Assembly: GCA_900155495.1 (NCBI GenBank)
Contig: FTLJ01000547.1
Location: forward strand, 1 to 38,910
Direction of reading: 5' to 3'
DNA length: 38,910 nucleotides
From: Porogramme epimiltina
Taxonomy: Eukaryota > Basidiomycota > Agaricomycetes > Polyporales > Polyporaceae
Shown here: one piece after another, positions 1 to 11,423 of the stretch
Numbering within the stretch: position 1 is the stretch's first letter
Layout: each line of letters starts with the position of its first letter
The notes under the pieces: generated by a model
The model's input: only the letters and a program-made list of their open reading frames with translations
The model's database searches: none
Told to the model about the DNA's origin: nothing
Translations under genes and position numbers: made by a program

Positions 1-630
1 CCTTCCCCCTCCATCTCCGCCCACCCCCCTCTCCCATCTCCGCCCCCATCCCCCTCACTCCCTCTGCCCCCTTTGTGTACGCACCCCCGCCGCGCCCTGT
101 ATGCTTTCATGTCATGTCGCTTGTATCATCTCACCTTGCCCACATCACTACCGCTGCCCACCGCCACCCCCCGTCACCCTCCGGTTCGCGGGCCCGCCGC
201 GGCGTTCACGTCGGCCGCACTACGCTCGACGTTCACCGCCAGGCGGGGAGACCCTGCAATGGGACCTGCCCTTTCTTTCTCCGCCAAGGTTTTTCTTGCC
301 GCATGTTTGTTTTAGTAGTCTCTCCTCGTCCCCACCACCCCGCCCCACGCTCCCGCACTAGTGGGCCGCACGCGGCCCGCACCGCTCGCAGTACAGTACA
401 TCCATTACCTTCGTACCCAAGAATACAGTCGTAGCTCGTATAGCGTGGAATCGTAACGTCAAAACGCGCGCAGGCGCAGCGCGCGGGTATGAGCAGGCGC
501 ACGCGCACCGCGCAGCGGCACAGTAGCAGCAGCAGCAACACCAACAGCAGCAGGAGCAAAACCAACGCGGCCCTCCCGTGTCCCGAGCCCCGAGCCCCGC
601 GCCCCGAAAACGCGGGAGCCCCGCGGCCGC
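1..630. other. Noncoding left edge, 3' flank of the transporter gene
   Basis: No gene is recognised here. The DNA is strongly C-rich at the left end (runs of cccc/ccgcccc). A short CAG/CAA low-complexity tract lies at about 522-560, just downstream of the transporter stop codon. Open frames in this stretch are low-complexity Arg/Pro/Ser translations typical of GC-rich noncoding DNA. Confidence 0.5.
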
Positions 631-2926
631 TCACGCCTTCTCGCCCGAGGTCGACGCGGACCTGTCGTCGACGGCGCTGCGCTCGCCACGGCGGATGGCG
701 CGCTTCTCCCTCCGGAGCCGCTCGCTCTCCTTGATGCCGAACCCGTGCCTAAACACGAGCTGCACCTCCTCGAGGCCGAGGCCCGCGGTCTCGGGGAGGC
801 AGAACAGGCAGAAGAGCCAGCCGAGGAGGCAGAGGCCCGCGTAGAAGCCGAACGCGCCCGCGGGCGTGATCGCGTCCATGAGCGAGAGGTACGTCGCGCC
901 GATGAGCAGGTTCCCCGCCCAGTTCGTCGTCGTCGCGAGCGAGGTCCCGATCCCGCGCACCTCGAGCGGGAAGAGCTCGCCCTGCTGCCAGGGCACGTTC
1001 CCGAGCCCCGTCGCGTACGACGCGACGTAGATGATCATCGAGAGCAGGACGATCGCGGACCACGTCGTCGAGTACTGCGTGCCGTCGACGAGCGCGCCGC
1101 CTGTCTTGAGCGTGAGGTCTATAAGGCGAGCGAGTGGCGGTGAGTGGGAGTCGGGCAAGGAGAGGGGGGGCGAGGGGACGTACAGTGGAAGGCGATGCTG
1201 GCGAGTGTGAGACCAAAGACCATCCCCGGGGCGGAGAAGATCATGATCCTCCGCCTGCCGATGATGTCGATATACTTGAGCGCGATGAGGGTGAAGATGA
1301 AGTTGGTTCCGGAGACGATAAGGCCGACAGCGGTTGGCTGGTCGAATCCTATCTCCTTGAACAAGGTGGCTAAACATCTCCTTAATCAGTTACTCGCCAC
1401 ACGGCGGCGAAGAGCGTGGGGTTCTCACCGCTGTAGTACATAAGCTAATGGAATGGAACATGAGCAGAACGATCATTTCTGGGCAGGGGTGACTCTCACC
1501 GTGTTGAAACCGCACAGTTGCTGGTACGCTTGGAGGCCACAGCCAATGACTAGAAGAGTAGCATATATTGAGCAACACGCACGCTCGACACTTCAAGGAC
1601 AGAAACGCACTGAGAGCCCTGCGGTTTACGGGGTCCATGAGGATAAGACGGATGCGCTGCAGCAGCGTCGTCGAGTTCGTGATCTCGACGCTCTGCTTTA
1701 CAGCTGCGGTGAGCGACTTGACCTGTACCACACGTGACAGTCAGTTCTTCGATTGCATGCGCATACATGGACGATAAGTGCTAACCTTGAGGTCCACCTG
1801 GTCAGGCGTCGCGTACGCATAGATCTTAGCCATAGTCGCATACGCGGCCTCGAAGTTCTGCTTCTGGATCATGATGCGCGCTGCAAAGCATAAAGCGTCC
1901 CCGTGAGCCCCATCTCCGCCGCGGAGCACGCACAGGACCACTCACGCGACTCGGGGAGGAAGAAGAGGAAGACGAACTGGAGGCCGGCGGGGACGGCACC
2001 GAGCCCAACCATCCAGCGCCAGCCGCCGGGCGTGCGCTCGAACGCGGCGTCGATGGCGTACGCGATGACCTGCCCGAGGGTGATCATGACGACGTTGAGC
2101 ACGACCATGCGCCCGCGGAGACGCGTCGGGGACAGCTCCTGGATGTACAGCGGCGCGACGCACGCCGCGATGCCGACGCCAATGCCGATGAGGAAGCGGC
2201 CGCCGACCTTCGCGAAGACGGGGCGGTGTGTGAACGCACGCTCTGAAGGCCGTCGCTGGGAAAGGGGCTCACCATGGACCAGACGGTGTGGCAGACTGCC
2301 TGCCCGATGGCACCGCCGATGAAGATGACGTCCGCGATGCCGAGGACAGGCCTGCGGCCGAGGTAGTCGCTCAGCATGCCTGCGACGAGGCCGCCGAGGA
2401 GGGCACCAACGGTTGTTGAGGACGTGATGAGTTCCTAAGGCAGGGCGCAAGCACGTTACACGACGCACGACACGAGAGAGGCGAGCCGGACGTACCTTCT
2501 GCCCTGAGGAGAGCTCTGCGGGACCGAGGTCGCCCCCGATGGTTACGAGAGCCCCGGAGATGACGCCGGTGTCATAGCCTGCAGATCCGGGGGTTTGACA
2601 GGCGCAGCAGGCGGGACGAGAGATGTGTGCGCACCGAAAAGGAGACCGGAGATGGAGGAACAGGCGACGAGGAGCCAGACGAACCAGGACGTGCGCTCCT
2701 CGCCCTCGGCAACGACCATGGCCTCGGAGATTTCCCCAGAAGCGGCAGCGCCCTCGATGTCTTCGACGCTAAAGAAAGGTCAGCGGGCGGGGTGGGAGGA
2801 GGGCCGCTGGACGCAGTGCCACAGCGTGGGTGCGGCCGGCGGGTGGCTGAACGGCTCGGGGAGAGAAAAAACTTACAGCTGGGCGTCAGTGCCGCTCTTC
2901 TCGCCGCCGGGGGATGCCTTGGACAT
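631..2926 (-). CDS. Myo-inositol transporter (MFS sugar porter family)
   Basis: This is a plasma-membrane 12-TM proton/sugar symporter of the ITR1/ITR2 type that imports myo-inositol. The spliced protein is estimated at about 560-590 aa. The start ATG at 2926 opens a short hydrophilic exon (MSKASPGGEKSGTDAQL). After an intron comes the TM1 region, then GYDTGVISGALVTIGGDLGP, LSDYLGRRPVL, the family motif GRFLIGIGVGIA, and PESRE after TM6. Downstream are GFDQPTAVGLIVSGTNFIF and DIIGRRRIM, then GELFPLEVRGIGTSLAT and PETAGLGLEEV near the end. GRR(R/P) loops and the PESR and PETxGLxLEE signatures are diagnostic of sugar porters. DTGVISGALV and the GFDQPTAVGLIV block are those of inositol porters, not hexose porters. 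At least six introns split the gene. Substrate is inferred from family motifs. Confidence 0.88.
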
Positions 2927-3016
2927 GTCTGGACGGTGTGGGGGGCGGAGAGGCGGGGAGAGGGGGGAGTGTGCAGAGGCTGCGACACGGCGAGCGCAAG
3001 AGGGCCGTCATGGGGC

Positions 3017-3030
3017 GTACTTATACTTGC
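3017..3030 (-). promoter_or_regulatory. Candidate TATA element of the myo-inositol transporter
   Basis: On the minus strand this reads GCAAGTATAAGTAC, about 90-100 nt upstream of the ATG at 2926. Position and sequence fit a TATA box with a 5' UTR of roughly 60 nt. No experimental support. Confidence 0.4.
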
Positions 3031-4833
3031 TCGCGGTGCGGGCGGATGCCTTGCTGGGCGGGCGGCCTGGCGTGGCTCGCTTCGACGCCTAATCAGAACG
3101 TCCGCTGCTCCTCGTCTTCCTTTTTGCCCCCCTCCTCGACCCAATCCGGACGCTCCACCGGCGCCTCCGCTCACCGCTTACCCCGGACCGTACCCCGCAC
3201 GCTCACCGCTTGCCCTCTCCCCGCCCCGCACGACCCCGCATCTCCCGCGCGAGCTCAGGTGGCCCCGCCCTCGTCTGTTTCTGCCCCCACCGCCTTCGCG
3301 ACAATCCGCGTCAGGCCCTCGCTTATCGCTGTGGCCCAGGAGCACCGGTCCGATCCCGAACTCCCCCCCTTCGCTGCCAAGTGCCGTCATGCGATGAGCC
3401 TGCGCGCGGTCACAGGACCTCCCCGTACGAACGCACACCGAGTCTCGACGGTCGCTCAGCGCGCGCCCCATTGTCCCAACCCGCGCCCAGGTCGGAGGAT
3501 GACCCCCACGTGAATCAAAACTACGCACTCCAAACTGTGGCCCCGGTTCCCCGGCTCTTCTGTTTCCCTCGAGCTCTGCGCCCCGTCCTGCCCCACCCAG
3601 GGGTCATGCGCTCCCGGACCGCCTGCCCCCGTCGCGTCCGCGCTGGGCTCGCACCCGCGACGCGTCGCGTCGTCGCCCCACGCGCAGCGCTCCCCCGCAA
3701 TTTCGGACCGAGCTCCGCACCCCAGCCTGGACGAGGCACGGCTCGTCGACGCTCGGGCGTGATCGCGAGTGCGCCGCGTCGACCGCAAGCGGCGGGGGCT
3801 ATCAATTCTCGCAGCGGCCATTGGCCACTAGTGCGCGGTCGTGCGCGCACGTACGGTTTTTGCGGGCAGTGTGCGGGGCAAGGCGCGCCCGCGTAAATCG
3901 AGAAACGGGGCGCGGTTTGTGGGGAAGCCGCGCCAGGATGGGAAGGTGTGGTTGAGCGGCGAGGCTGCCTTCCTCCGACGAGAACGCAGACGGGCCGCCG
4001 CTGTGCCGCTCGTTCGCGACGCGGATGACGAATGGCGAGAGATAGGGAGGGAATGAGGGGAAGGCCAGGGGCGCGGGGGGGAGGCGAGCCGTGTATGCGT
4101 CCTGGCCTAGGCGTCGAGACAGAGTCATCAGGGTATGCCTACTGACTGGCACAATTTTACTGGCGCACCTACCGGCATCATTTCCCTCTCACAACGACCA
4201 CAGCTGCCCGCTGTACCCTTGATTTTCCTCCCACACCCAGAACTGGGGTGCAACAACCTGTTTGGAAGACGGGAGGCATCCCCCGCCGGCCAATGGTCCG
4301 CATTCTTCCTTATTTGCGGGTGAAATTTTGTCGCTTCTGGATACTATTTGTCATTTACACGCCCACCATCGATATTCATGACCGTTTTGTCTATAACGTC
4401 TGGCATAGAGACATTCTGTTCCATAAATCCCTAAATAGAATGAGAAGAGCACCCCGGTAAGTCCCGGAAATTTAGCTGCATGCGAGAGATCTTTTATCCT
4501 GGTTTGCCGTCAGTAGGAGCTACGTGTCCCCCACTATTGAGTGACTGAGGCAAGCCATGCTAGACGACACAGAAGGGAATACATATGAGCCTAGTGCAAT
4601 TCTGGGAGGCCTAGACGCCATAGGGTCCTGCAACCGCCACCCCGGATGAGGCTATTCCTTTCGCTCCGAACAATTTCAGCTTGAGTAACAACAGACGGTC
4701 GTAAAGGAGGGGAACAATCAGCATATATCATTCACGTTGAGGCTGCGCATCACTGTAATGGGTGTGGTGGATTACGGCAATGTGACAATGTGATACAGGC
4801 GGAGATGCAGAGCGAGAGTGCCTGCTTTAAATG
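3031..4833. other. Long noncoding region upstream of the transporter
   Basis: I see no convincing gene in this 1.8 kb. From about 3.1 to 4.1 kb it is very GC-rich with C-rich stretches on the plus strand. Its open frames are Pro/Arg/Ser-rich shadows without domain signatures or splice-consistent continuity. From about 4.1 to 4.8 kb base composition drops toward balanced, with no recognisable element. Confidence 0.5.
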
Positions 4834-5445
4834 CTAGAGCTGGACACCTTTCAGCTCCATATAAAGACATCAACGAGCCTCATGCAATGCTTACCAATGG
4901 TTTTCCTCTGCACGGATCCGCCTCGACCACGAACGCCCATTCGGACTTGCGCGGATCCAATGTACCGTCGCACGCCACGACGACGCGCACCATGTAGTCC
5001 AAGACCTTCTGCTTCCTCTTCGTCGGCTCCGTGAGCGCTTTATACCCCGGATGCGTCGGCTCGGTTTGCGCATATATGGTGTATGGCACCTATCGGAACG
5101 CAAAGACGATGCGCGAGACAATTTCTTCCATCTCGAGGTCCCTTCTCTGCCTGAGACCGGGATGGACTGTGGTGTGTCATGTGCAACGCTGAAAGGTTTG
5201 AATGCGGTATGGAAGATGCTCAACTCACGTATCATATGCGGAGACCTGTCCCAGTGTTTCCTGGGGAGATGACGCCTCCAACTCACCCACGCGCAGAGGC
5301 GGTCAAATAGACTTGAGGGGTCTCGTCCTAGGTCATGCTCAAAGTACGACCGTATGGATGGCACGCTTGCTATGAGTGCTTCATTGAAGTCTTCTCAGCT
5401 CAGAAGGCAGCCGCCCCAAAGAGCTTGGCCGAACAATCCGGTCAT
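4834..5445 (-). pseudogene. Decayed copy A of an unidentified two-copy gene
   Basis: Reading the minus strand gives coherent stretches in shifting frames: LFGAAAF then a stop; SVPSIRSYFEHDLGRDPS; then EIVSRIVFAFR followed directly by a TAG; then VPYTIYAQTEPTHPGYKALT and a tail ending ADPCRGKPL before a gtaagc donor. After splicing to the AG near 4839 the frame stops at 4834-4836. The same blocks in the same order occur in copy B (about 5625-6135), which shows this was once coding. Some frame changes could be introns, but the in-frame stops at two conserved blocks point to decay. Family unknown. It is also possible that one or both are unusual multi-intron genes. Confidence 0.45.
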
Positions 5446-5624
5446 CAGAGAGCTACGTCTGTGTGACACTGGAAGTTGGAGGTGAGGCTAGTTACCGTTC
5501 GAACCAGCGGGCGGGTCCGGACTCTAAAACCTTAATTAATATCACGTGAGTTCACGATCACATGATTGTTACGACCTGTGAGAAGGCCACAGCGAAGGGC
5601 AGTCGAAGTGAGCAATTTCGTTAG

Positions 5625-6135
5625 TCGTCGCGCCCCGCGGCGATACGTATCGTGTTCTCCAGGATATCCCCCTTCTCCTCTATTGCCTCCATGAGCGCCT
5701 TATGTCGAATCGGCTTGTGCACGGCGAAACGGACGTAGGGAACATCACACGTAGAGCCTGAAGAACGCGAAGGGGACGCGTGAAGCTACTTCGTCCATCT
5801 GGAGGTACTATCTCCCTTTCAGACCAGGGTGGTACCTGACTCCAGTCTTCCGTATCCAACGCACGATGTGAGGGGATTTCAGTGTGCCGTATGGGAGGTG
5901 CTCGACTCCCTCATCATGCGTGGTATTCTGTTCTGGACCCTGGTGCTTACCCCCAGCTGGAGTCCCTAGCAAGGTTGCGCCTCCGACATCTCGTCCATGT
6001 GTAGTGGCGGTCCATGAATCCGTTCCTCATCCAGATTTCCGAGATATGACTGTGTAGATGGCAAGCTTGTTACGGGTTGAGACGTTAAGTGAGCTAGCTT
6101 CGCTAGTAGCCGCGCCAAAGAGCGATGAACGCCGA
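5625..6135 (-). pseudogene. Decayed copy B of the same unidentified gene
   Basis: Minus-strand blocks match copy A in order. These are SLFGAATSEASSLN (A: KLFGAAAF), SLPSTQSYLGNLDEE (A: SVPSIRSYFEHDL), MDEVASRVPFAFF (A: MEEIVSRIVFAFR) and VPYVRFAVHKPIRHKALMEA (A: VPYTIYAQTEPTHPGYKALT), ending GRDD and a stop. A gtaagc donor-like site sits where A has gtgagt, and both have an (a/g)g just before the ATGGA(C/A)GAA block, so an intron position seems conserved. Frame breaks separate several blocks. No domain is recognised. Copies A and B are arranged head to tail, about 0.75 kb apart. Confidence 0.45.
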
Positions 6136-6626
6136 AAGAGAACCTGGGGAAGTCGGAATCCAGGCCGTAACGCAGGCGACGGAAGGGATGGGAATTTTAG
6201 TCAAGAACATTAGTCAGGAAGAATCGTCATGTAATCCAACTGACACCCACTCCTCAGACTCGTCATGCGAAAACGTGAGTGGGCGCTGCTGTCAACGCCC
6301 TGACGAGCCCTGAGGCGATTGAGCGGCGCTCCTTCAATGGTCCATAGTAACCCCTGTTGATATGTTGACTTCACGCATATTCAGGTTGAAGTGCCCTCAC
6401 TACGCAAGACATTTGAGGAGCAGGACCTCCGTGGTGTCCGCAGCGGCAGCGCAGCCGGTATGAAAAGAATAATCGTGTACATATTCCAAAAGGGTATCAG
6501 AAGAGCTGTAAGAAGCACCCCTTCATCTAAGGCAAGTGGTAGTGTACATATACCGAAAGCGTCGAATCACGAATACATGGCCGTCCACACCCCACTCTCA
6601 CCGACCCCGTCCCGCCGGAGCGGGCC
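6136..6626. other. Noncoding spacer
   Basis: This spacer lies between the decayed pair and the first intact paralog. A 62-codon plus-strand frame (6125-6313) has no recognisable feature and is not called. No repeat or RNA gene seen. Confidence 0.4.
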
Positions 6627-8077
6627 TCACCACTCGCCCCGTGCCCGCTCGCGCGTCCGGGTCCGGCGCGCATATAGGTCCGCCGACGTCTGCTTCACCC
6701 ACCGCGGCCGGCCATCGTCCAGCAGGTGGAGCACGTACCCGTCCATGTCCGCGCTCGGGTGCGGCTCCCCGGGGACGAACGCCTCGCGCCACACGCCCTC
6801 GCGCCGGCGCGGCTCGCGCAGGAGGCGCAGCCCCCCTCCCTTACCCCCGTCCGCGGCGGGCGCGACCTCGTAGATCCACACGCGCTGCCGCTTCCCCCGC
6901 GCGGGCGCGTGGTGGTGCACGAAGAGGTCCCCGGGCGCGGGGCGCGGCTTGAGCTCGGCGTGCGGCGGGGGCGCGTCGCGCACGGACGCGGTGTGCGAGC
7001 CCGAGCGGTACCACGCGGTGAGGCGGTCCGTCCCGTATATCTTGTGCTCCCGCCGCGTGTATATCCTGAGCTTTTTCCTGGCGAAGGGGTGGAGAAATCA
7101 GCGAGCTGGCGCGGAGGAGGTGGGGGGTGCACTCACTTTTCCTTTTCTTGTTTGAGGAACTCGGGGATGGGGTCCGCAGGATCCACGCGCGGGGGCTTTT
7201 TCACCTTCGATGCCGTAGGGGCCGCCAGGGCGTTCGGGACCTCGACGTTTGGCTTGGTCTGGGGTGCCGCGCCGCCCACGTCATTGGCCCGTGTTGTATG
7301 CGCGCTTCCCGCTGACTGAGTCGCGCCGCCGTCTGCGCGGTGCTGGTCGCCTCTCGCGTTCTGTTCTGCAGGGGTTCCGGTATTGCTCAGCGAGTTGATG
7401 CCATGAGCCGCCTGCGGCACTGTCTTCTGCGCAGGCAAGGCGTCGGGCATGGGTGAGTCGCCGGGTGCCCGAACCGCGCGCGGAAGATGGGGCACAGTCG
7501 GGGACCGGTCGCACTGCGGGTGACGGCATCCTGGTTGCCCCGTATGTAGAGTATCTACGGAAGCGTCTTTTGAACGAATGGGTTGCGGGGTGTCCAGAGA
7601 AGGCCGTGAGGGGCCGCGAGACGCTGCACCCTCTTTGTTGATGGGCTGGGCTGTGGGCACGGATGCCTGCCTAGGAGAAACGAAAATCTTAACAGATGTC
7701 AAGATGGGGAGAGGGAGAACACTCACATTAGGGAACTTGGAATGACCATCATCGGAAGCTGCTGGGAAGTGTATTTAAATGTTACGAAGGTCTCGCCCGA
7801 GGCCCAGTTCTAGGAAGCGGTGCAAAAGAGGGAGAAGCTTCGTCAGCAAGATACTTCACAACTACGACGGGTAAGAGCTTACCACTGCGACTGCGACATT
7901 GCCGGGGAGGACTGGCAGAGCCCCGACGTCGATCAACGACATGCCCTGGCGAGGCGGCCCGGCTGCCATCGGAGACAAGCTGGTGGCACTTTGTGGGTGC
8001 GCGGCGGTGTTGGCGTAGTCCGGGGGTGACGTGAGATGCATCTGGTGCGAATCGGGATCTGCGTGATATGCACGCAT
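6627..8077 (-). CDS. Unknown-family protein, tandem paralog 1 (420 aa)
   Basis: I do not recognise this family. Four exons (8077-7883, 7809-7727, 7670-7137, 7077-6627) joined by clean GT-AG introns sum to 1263 nt, an intact 420-residue frame. There are three parts. An N-terminal piece ends with LPVLPGNVAVAV, followed by NWASGETFVTFKYTSQQLP. A long disordered Pro/Ala/Ser-rich linker (about residues 95-270) is encoded by exon 3. The C-terminal module begins KKLRIYTRREHKIYGTDRLT and contains AWYRS, GDLFVHHHAP, RVWIYEVA, DMDGYVLHLLDD and RPRWVKQTSADLY. Paralog 2 upstream carries the same N- and C-terminal modules with a different linker. There is no signal peptide or TM helix, so it is probably nuclear or cytosolic. 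The C-terminal module looks like an all-beta fold, but that is inference. Confidence 0.7.
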
Positions 8078-8151
8078 TGACCGGATCTAATGTGGACGAG
8101 AACCAAGTTCGGGAGGAGAGCTGTGGATGCTACATACGAGCGGCTGAAGCC

Positions 8152-8193
8152 GCGTTTTTAAAAGCACCCGAGCCACTCGTGCACGAGGCTCGG
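8152..8193 (-). promoter_or_regulatory. Putative promoter of paralog 1 with a 26-bp inverted repeat
   Basis: A minus-strand TTTTAAAAA TATA-like tract at about 8152-8164 lies some 80 nt before the ATG at 8077. Just upstream, 8168-8193 forms a near-perfect inverted repeat: CCGAGCC-A-CTCGTG facing CACGAG-GCTCGG, with one unpaired base. The placement suggests a dimeric regulator site or cruciform, unproven. Confidence 0.3.
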
Positions 8194-9293
8194 AGGAGCA
8201 TTCGGTGGTATCTTCCCCACTAGGCCTCGTTACAGGGCCTTTGTTGTCGGCTCGCAGCACCGGCAGGCTCTGGTGTTCTTTCGCCAGCCACGGCTGAAGT
8301 CGTATCATGGGGCTCACGACTGTGCGTGTCCATGGCCTCGTCCGGCTTCCTTTGTGCAATACACGGCGAGTGCCTGGTGAACTTTGATACGTCTACTGAG
8401 CTGAGGTTGGTGGAGTGTGTCAACTACGACCCCGGGCTCTCTGTCGGACTCGGCTGTCCTACGTAGCACCGAAGGTTTGTAGGAGGAACTGGGGATGGAC
8501 GAGGTTAGAAAACTCTGGGTAATGTGGGAGACGAGCCTCACGTATCGTTGTATTGGTTATCATTAATGGTCATTCTGGAGGAACCACGAGTAGGCGAAGC
8601 CAAAAGGCACGAGTCGAAGAGCGAGGACCCCGGTACGATGTGTAACTATATGTGTGCGAGAAGATCCCCACAGCACCTTTCCAGCGCGGCATGCGGGGAC
8701 AAAGGAACAGGAACGCTCCAAGCTTTGGGGAGCTGTTCCCTTGAACACGTTCGGGGTTATCGACAATGCATGCCCTCCGCGCGTCGTGTTGTGACGAGCT
8801 CGGGCTTCCCTCAGTGTCGAGGCGCACCTCGAGTGGCCGCGAACCCGCCCCCTGGACGTCATGTAGACGAAACATGAGGGAACTCACGAGACAGATTACA
8901 TGACCCTGTGACAGACGCTGCGTACATATGTACGTTCACGAGCAAAAGCTCAGGGCAATCTGACATGGCGGAAGTAGTGATAGTCGGCTGTCCAGAGTGG
9001 GATCATGCGAGAGCGGGGAGCGAGAAAGCAGTGGAGCGTCCACCCACATCGTGAATACGTCTCGCCGAGAAAGACAGTCGAGTGGCGAGGAATGAGCGAC
9101 ACCAATCGAGCTGGATTTGAGTTCGAAACTTGGGGCGGGAGACAACCCGCGCGGCACGCGACAGACAGGATTGGCGCCTATGAGCTCGTGAAAACACGCA
9201 TTCTCATGGACAATCATCATAGTACGGTACAGAAAGTTGATAAGGCATCGAACGAACACAAGAAGACAAAGACCATTTGTACAATTCCACCTT
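8194..9293. other. Noncoding spacer between the two tandem paralogs
   Basis: No gene supported. Several 90-125 codon frames occur on both strands but lack continuity across splice sites and share nothing with the flanking paralogs. A short repeated word, cggctgaag(c/t)cg, occurs at about 8134 and about 8290. Confidence 0.4.
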
Positions 9294-10409
9294 TTACATG
9301 TTCCTCGCCGCACGCAGCCGCTTCATCTTCGCGGACCTGTAGTTCTTCGCCGAGGCCGCCGTGACCCACCGCGGCACGTACCGCTCGTGCAAAAGGAGCA
9401 CATATCCCTCCAGGTCCGGGTGCGCCGCGCCCTCTCGCATGAGCACCCACCGCCCCGCCTCCGCGCCGCCGTCCGCACTTCCACCCCTGTTGCCTCCGCC
9501 ACCGTTTCCTCCAGCCCTGCTAGGTCCCGCTTCGCCTGCACCAGCCCCGTCGCGAGCGCCGACGAACATCCAGACCTGGGCACCCCGCGCGTTCTCGTGG
9601 ACGTACAGGGAGCCGTGGGGCGGGATGAGGAGCGCGGCGGGCGGGCCGCGCGCGGGGTCGAGCGGGCGTGTGGAGACGGAGCGGTACCAGCGTGTACGGT
9701 GAGGAGTGCCGCGTATCTTGAACTGGCGGCGCTCGATGTGGATACGTTTGAAGTTCCTGTGCGCAAGGACGGGAAGTAGGGATGTCAGCGCACGTAGGAC
9801 GGAGAGAAGCGGGTAGAGGCGTGGGGAGGTGCAGCAGGATCGTGGGGCGTGTTTGGGATTCGAAAGTAGGTAGGTAGCGCTGAAGGTTGCGAGGGGGCAC
9901 GAATGGGTGAATGTTAGACTTACCCGGACTTGACCCGGATGTCCCCGCGATCTCCGTCAAGAGTGAATAGATTGTATGTTTCATAAGGCGAAGAGGAAGA
10001 TGGGGCCTGCGAACGGCCGCGAATGCTTGGAGTACGCGGCCGGGCATTGGCGGGGTCAGGAACTATCCGTAGCGTCTGTCCCGTAGAAGCTTGTGTACTT
10101 GTGCCCCCCAAGGCAGGCCCCATCGCCCCGCAGACGCGAGGAGCTTGGGCGTCCTTATAGGTGAGGGTGACTGCAAGCGAGTGATCCTTCCAGTCCTGGA
10201 TGAAGACGGGCGATGGAGATGAGGAAACATAAGTCGAGAGAAATATGAAGACGTACCACGGCGAGCGCGACATTGTCAGGGGCGCGAATGAGGCCGCCTA
10301 TGTCAAAGGCAGTGCGTGTTTGACTTGAGTTGGCCTGTAACGCGTTCCTCGACGCGTCATTCGACGCGGAAGACGCGTTTGCCCCAGGGTTATGCATGTC
10401 GGGATGCAT
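9294..10409 (-). CDS. Unknown-family protein, tandem paralog 2 (295 aa)
   Basis: Family not recognised. Three exons (10409-10257, 10195-9924, 9756-9294) sum to 888 nt, an open frame of 295 residues. Exon 1 ends IGGLIRAPDNVALAV, matching LPVLPGNVAVAV of paralog 1. Exon 2 opens DWKDHSLAVTLTYKDAQAP (paralog 1: NWASGETFVTFKYTSQQLP), continues as a Ser/Pro-rich linker and ends with ETYNLFTLDGDRGDIRVKS. Exon 3 encodes the C-terminal module: NFKRIHIERRQFKIRGT, RWYRSVS, GSLYVHENARGAQVWMFVGA, a Gly-rich insert, HPDLEGYVLLLHERYVPRWV, ASAKNY. The position of the first intron is the same in both paralogs (phase 0, after the V-A-(V/L)-A-V block). The genes are head to tail, consistent with tandem duplication followed by divergence of linkers. 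No signal peptide or TM segment. Confidence 0.7.
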
Positions 10410-11139
10410 ATTGTGCTGTTACGTGTGGGATTCACAGGGCGATGGTGGAAGAAGTCGGCAAGATCTCGTGAGATAAAGAAGGTGCATAGCTGTTTTATGG
10501 CCAAATGTCGAGGTAGGACGAAGAGTGAAGGTGAGGGCTGCAGGTACAGGACGAGATCCGAAACCCTCTCGGCGGAGCACGACTGCACCCCCACCAACCT
10601 GAACAGGCGCCTATTGGGGTCAGAATAGTTTGTCCGAAGCGCCATTGAATCGCCCCTACGTCAAGCAACTGACTCGCAGCATCTGGGCTGGATCTGGAGA
10701 GAAAGCGACCGTCAAACAGATTTGTCATCCAAACGAAAGCCAGACAGTGCCAAATCATGCTTAGTAAGGACACTCGTGGGTCTCGAGTCTCGACAGAGTC
10801 GACCTGTCCTCCCTGGCAGGTCGTAGTTGGCGTAGACTAACTGCATTTTGTGTGCCTGATGGCTACTTAGCAGTCTCCCTTTGACGTTTTCCCCACCGTC
10901 AGCAGACATCCCCCCTGTCATTGAGTATGTAGCGTGTAACTATCTATGCTGGACTTCGAGAGTCGAGCCCATACCGCCCCGGCGCCCACCTTCAACGCGT
11001 CAGCCGACGGTCTCTTGCTCATGACCTTGTAGCAATGGTAGCCGGCCAAGGTCCAAGGAACCGCGCCACTGGTAGTAAGTACCGCACACTGAGTTCTCGG
11101 GCGAGCGAATCATGATTCATCACTGCTCTTTCTCTCACT

Positions 11140-11167
11140 CCCCGTCTCCCCGTCTCCCCGTCTCCCC
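11140..11167 (-). repeat. C4GTCT tandem tract, G-quadruplex-capable on the minus strand
   Basis: Four runs of CCCC separated by GTCT (three perfect 8-bp units plus a final CCCC). The minus strand has four G4 runs with 4-nt loops, the classical intramolecular G-quadruplex pattern. A near-identical tract is at 22523-22552. Confidence 0.6.
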
Positions 11168-11423
11168 GATTCGGAGCCTCGGAGTCTACGTTGGTCGGTT
11201 CCAATCGGCCTTGCATGCATCCACGTGCTGTCGGAAATACGGAAGATGGCTGTTGACTGTTGATGCACGTGCGTCTCGGAATCTCGAGGCTCGAAGAGCC
11301 CTGGACCAACTTGGTCCGAGTCGGGTCCGAGGGATTCTACCAGATGGAATCCCACACACATCCGCAGGCCTAGGTCTTCTCAGACACCCGTCACGGGTTT
11401 GTGAGAACTATGACGCCAAGAGT

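Noticed and set aside
2572..3928. Long Pro/Arg-rich ORFs on both strands near the transporter promoter
   Set aside because: Low-complexity shadows of GC-rich DNA, without domain motifs; they overlap real exons or promoter sequence.
6125..6313. 62-codon plus-strand ORF
   Set aside because: Natural-looking composition but no homology, no splice context, and it overlaps the 5' edge of decayed copy B.
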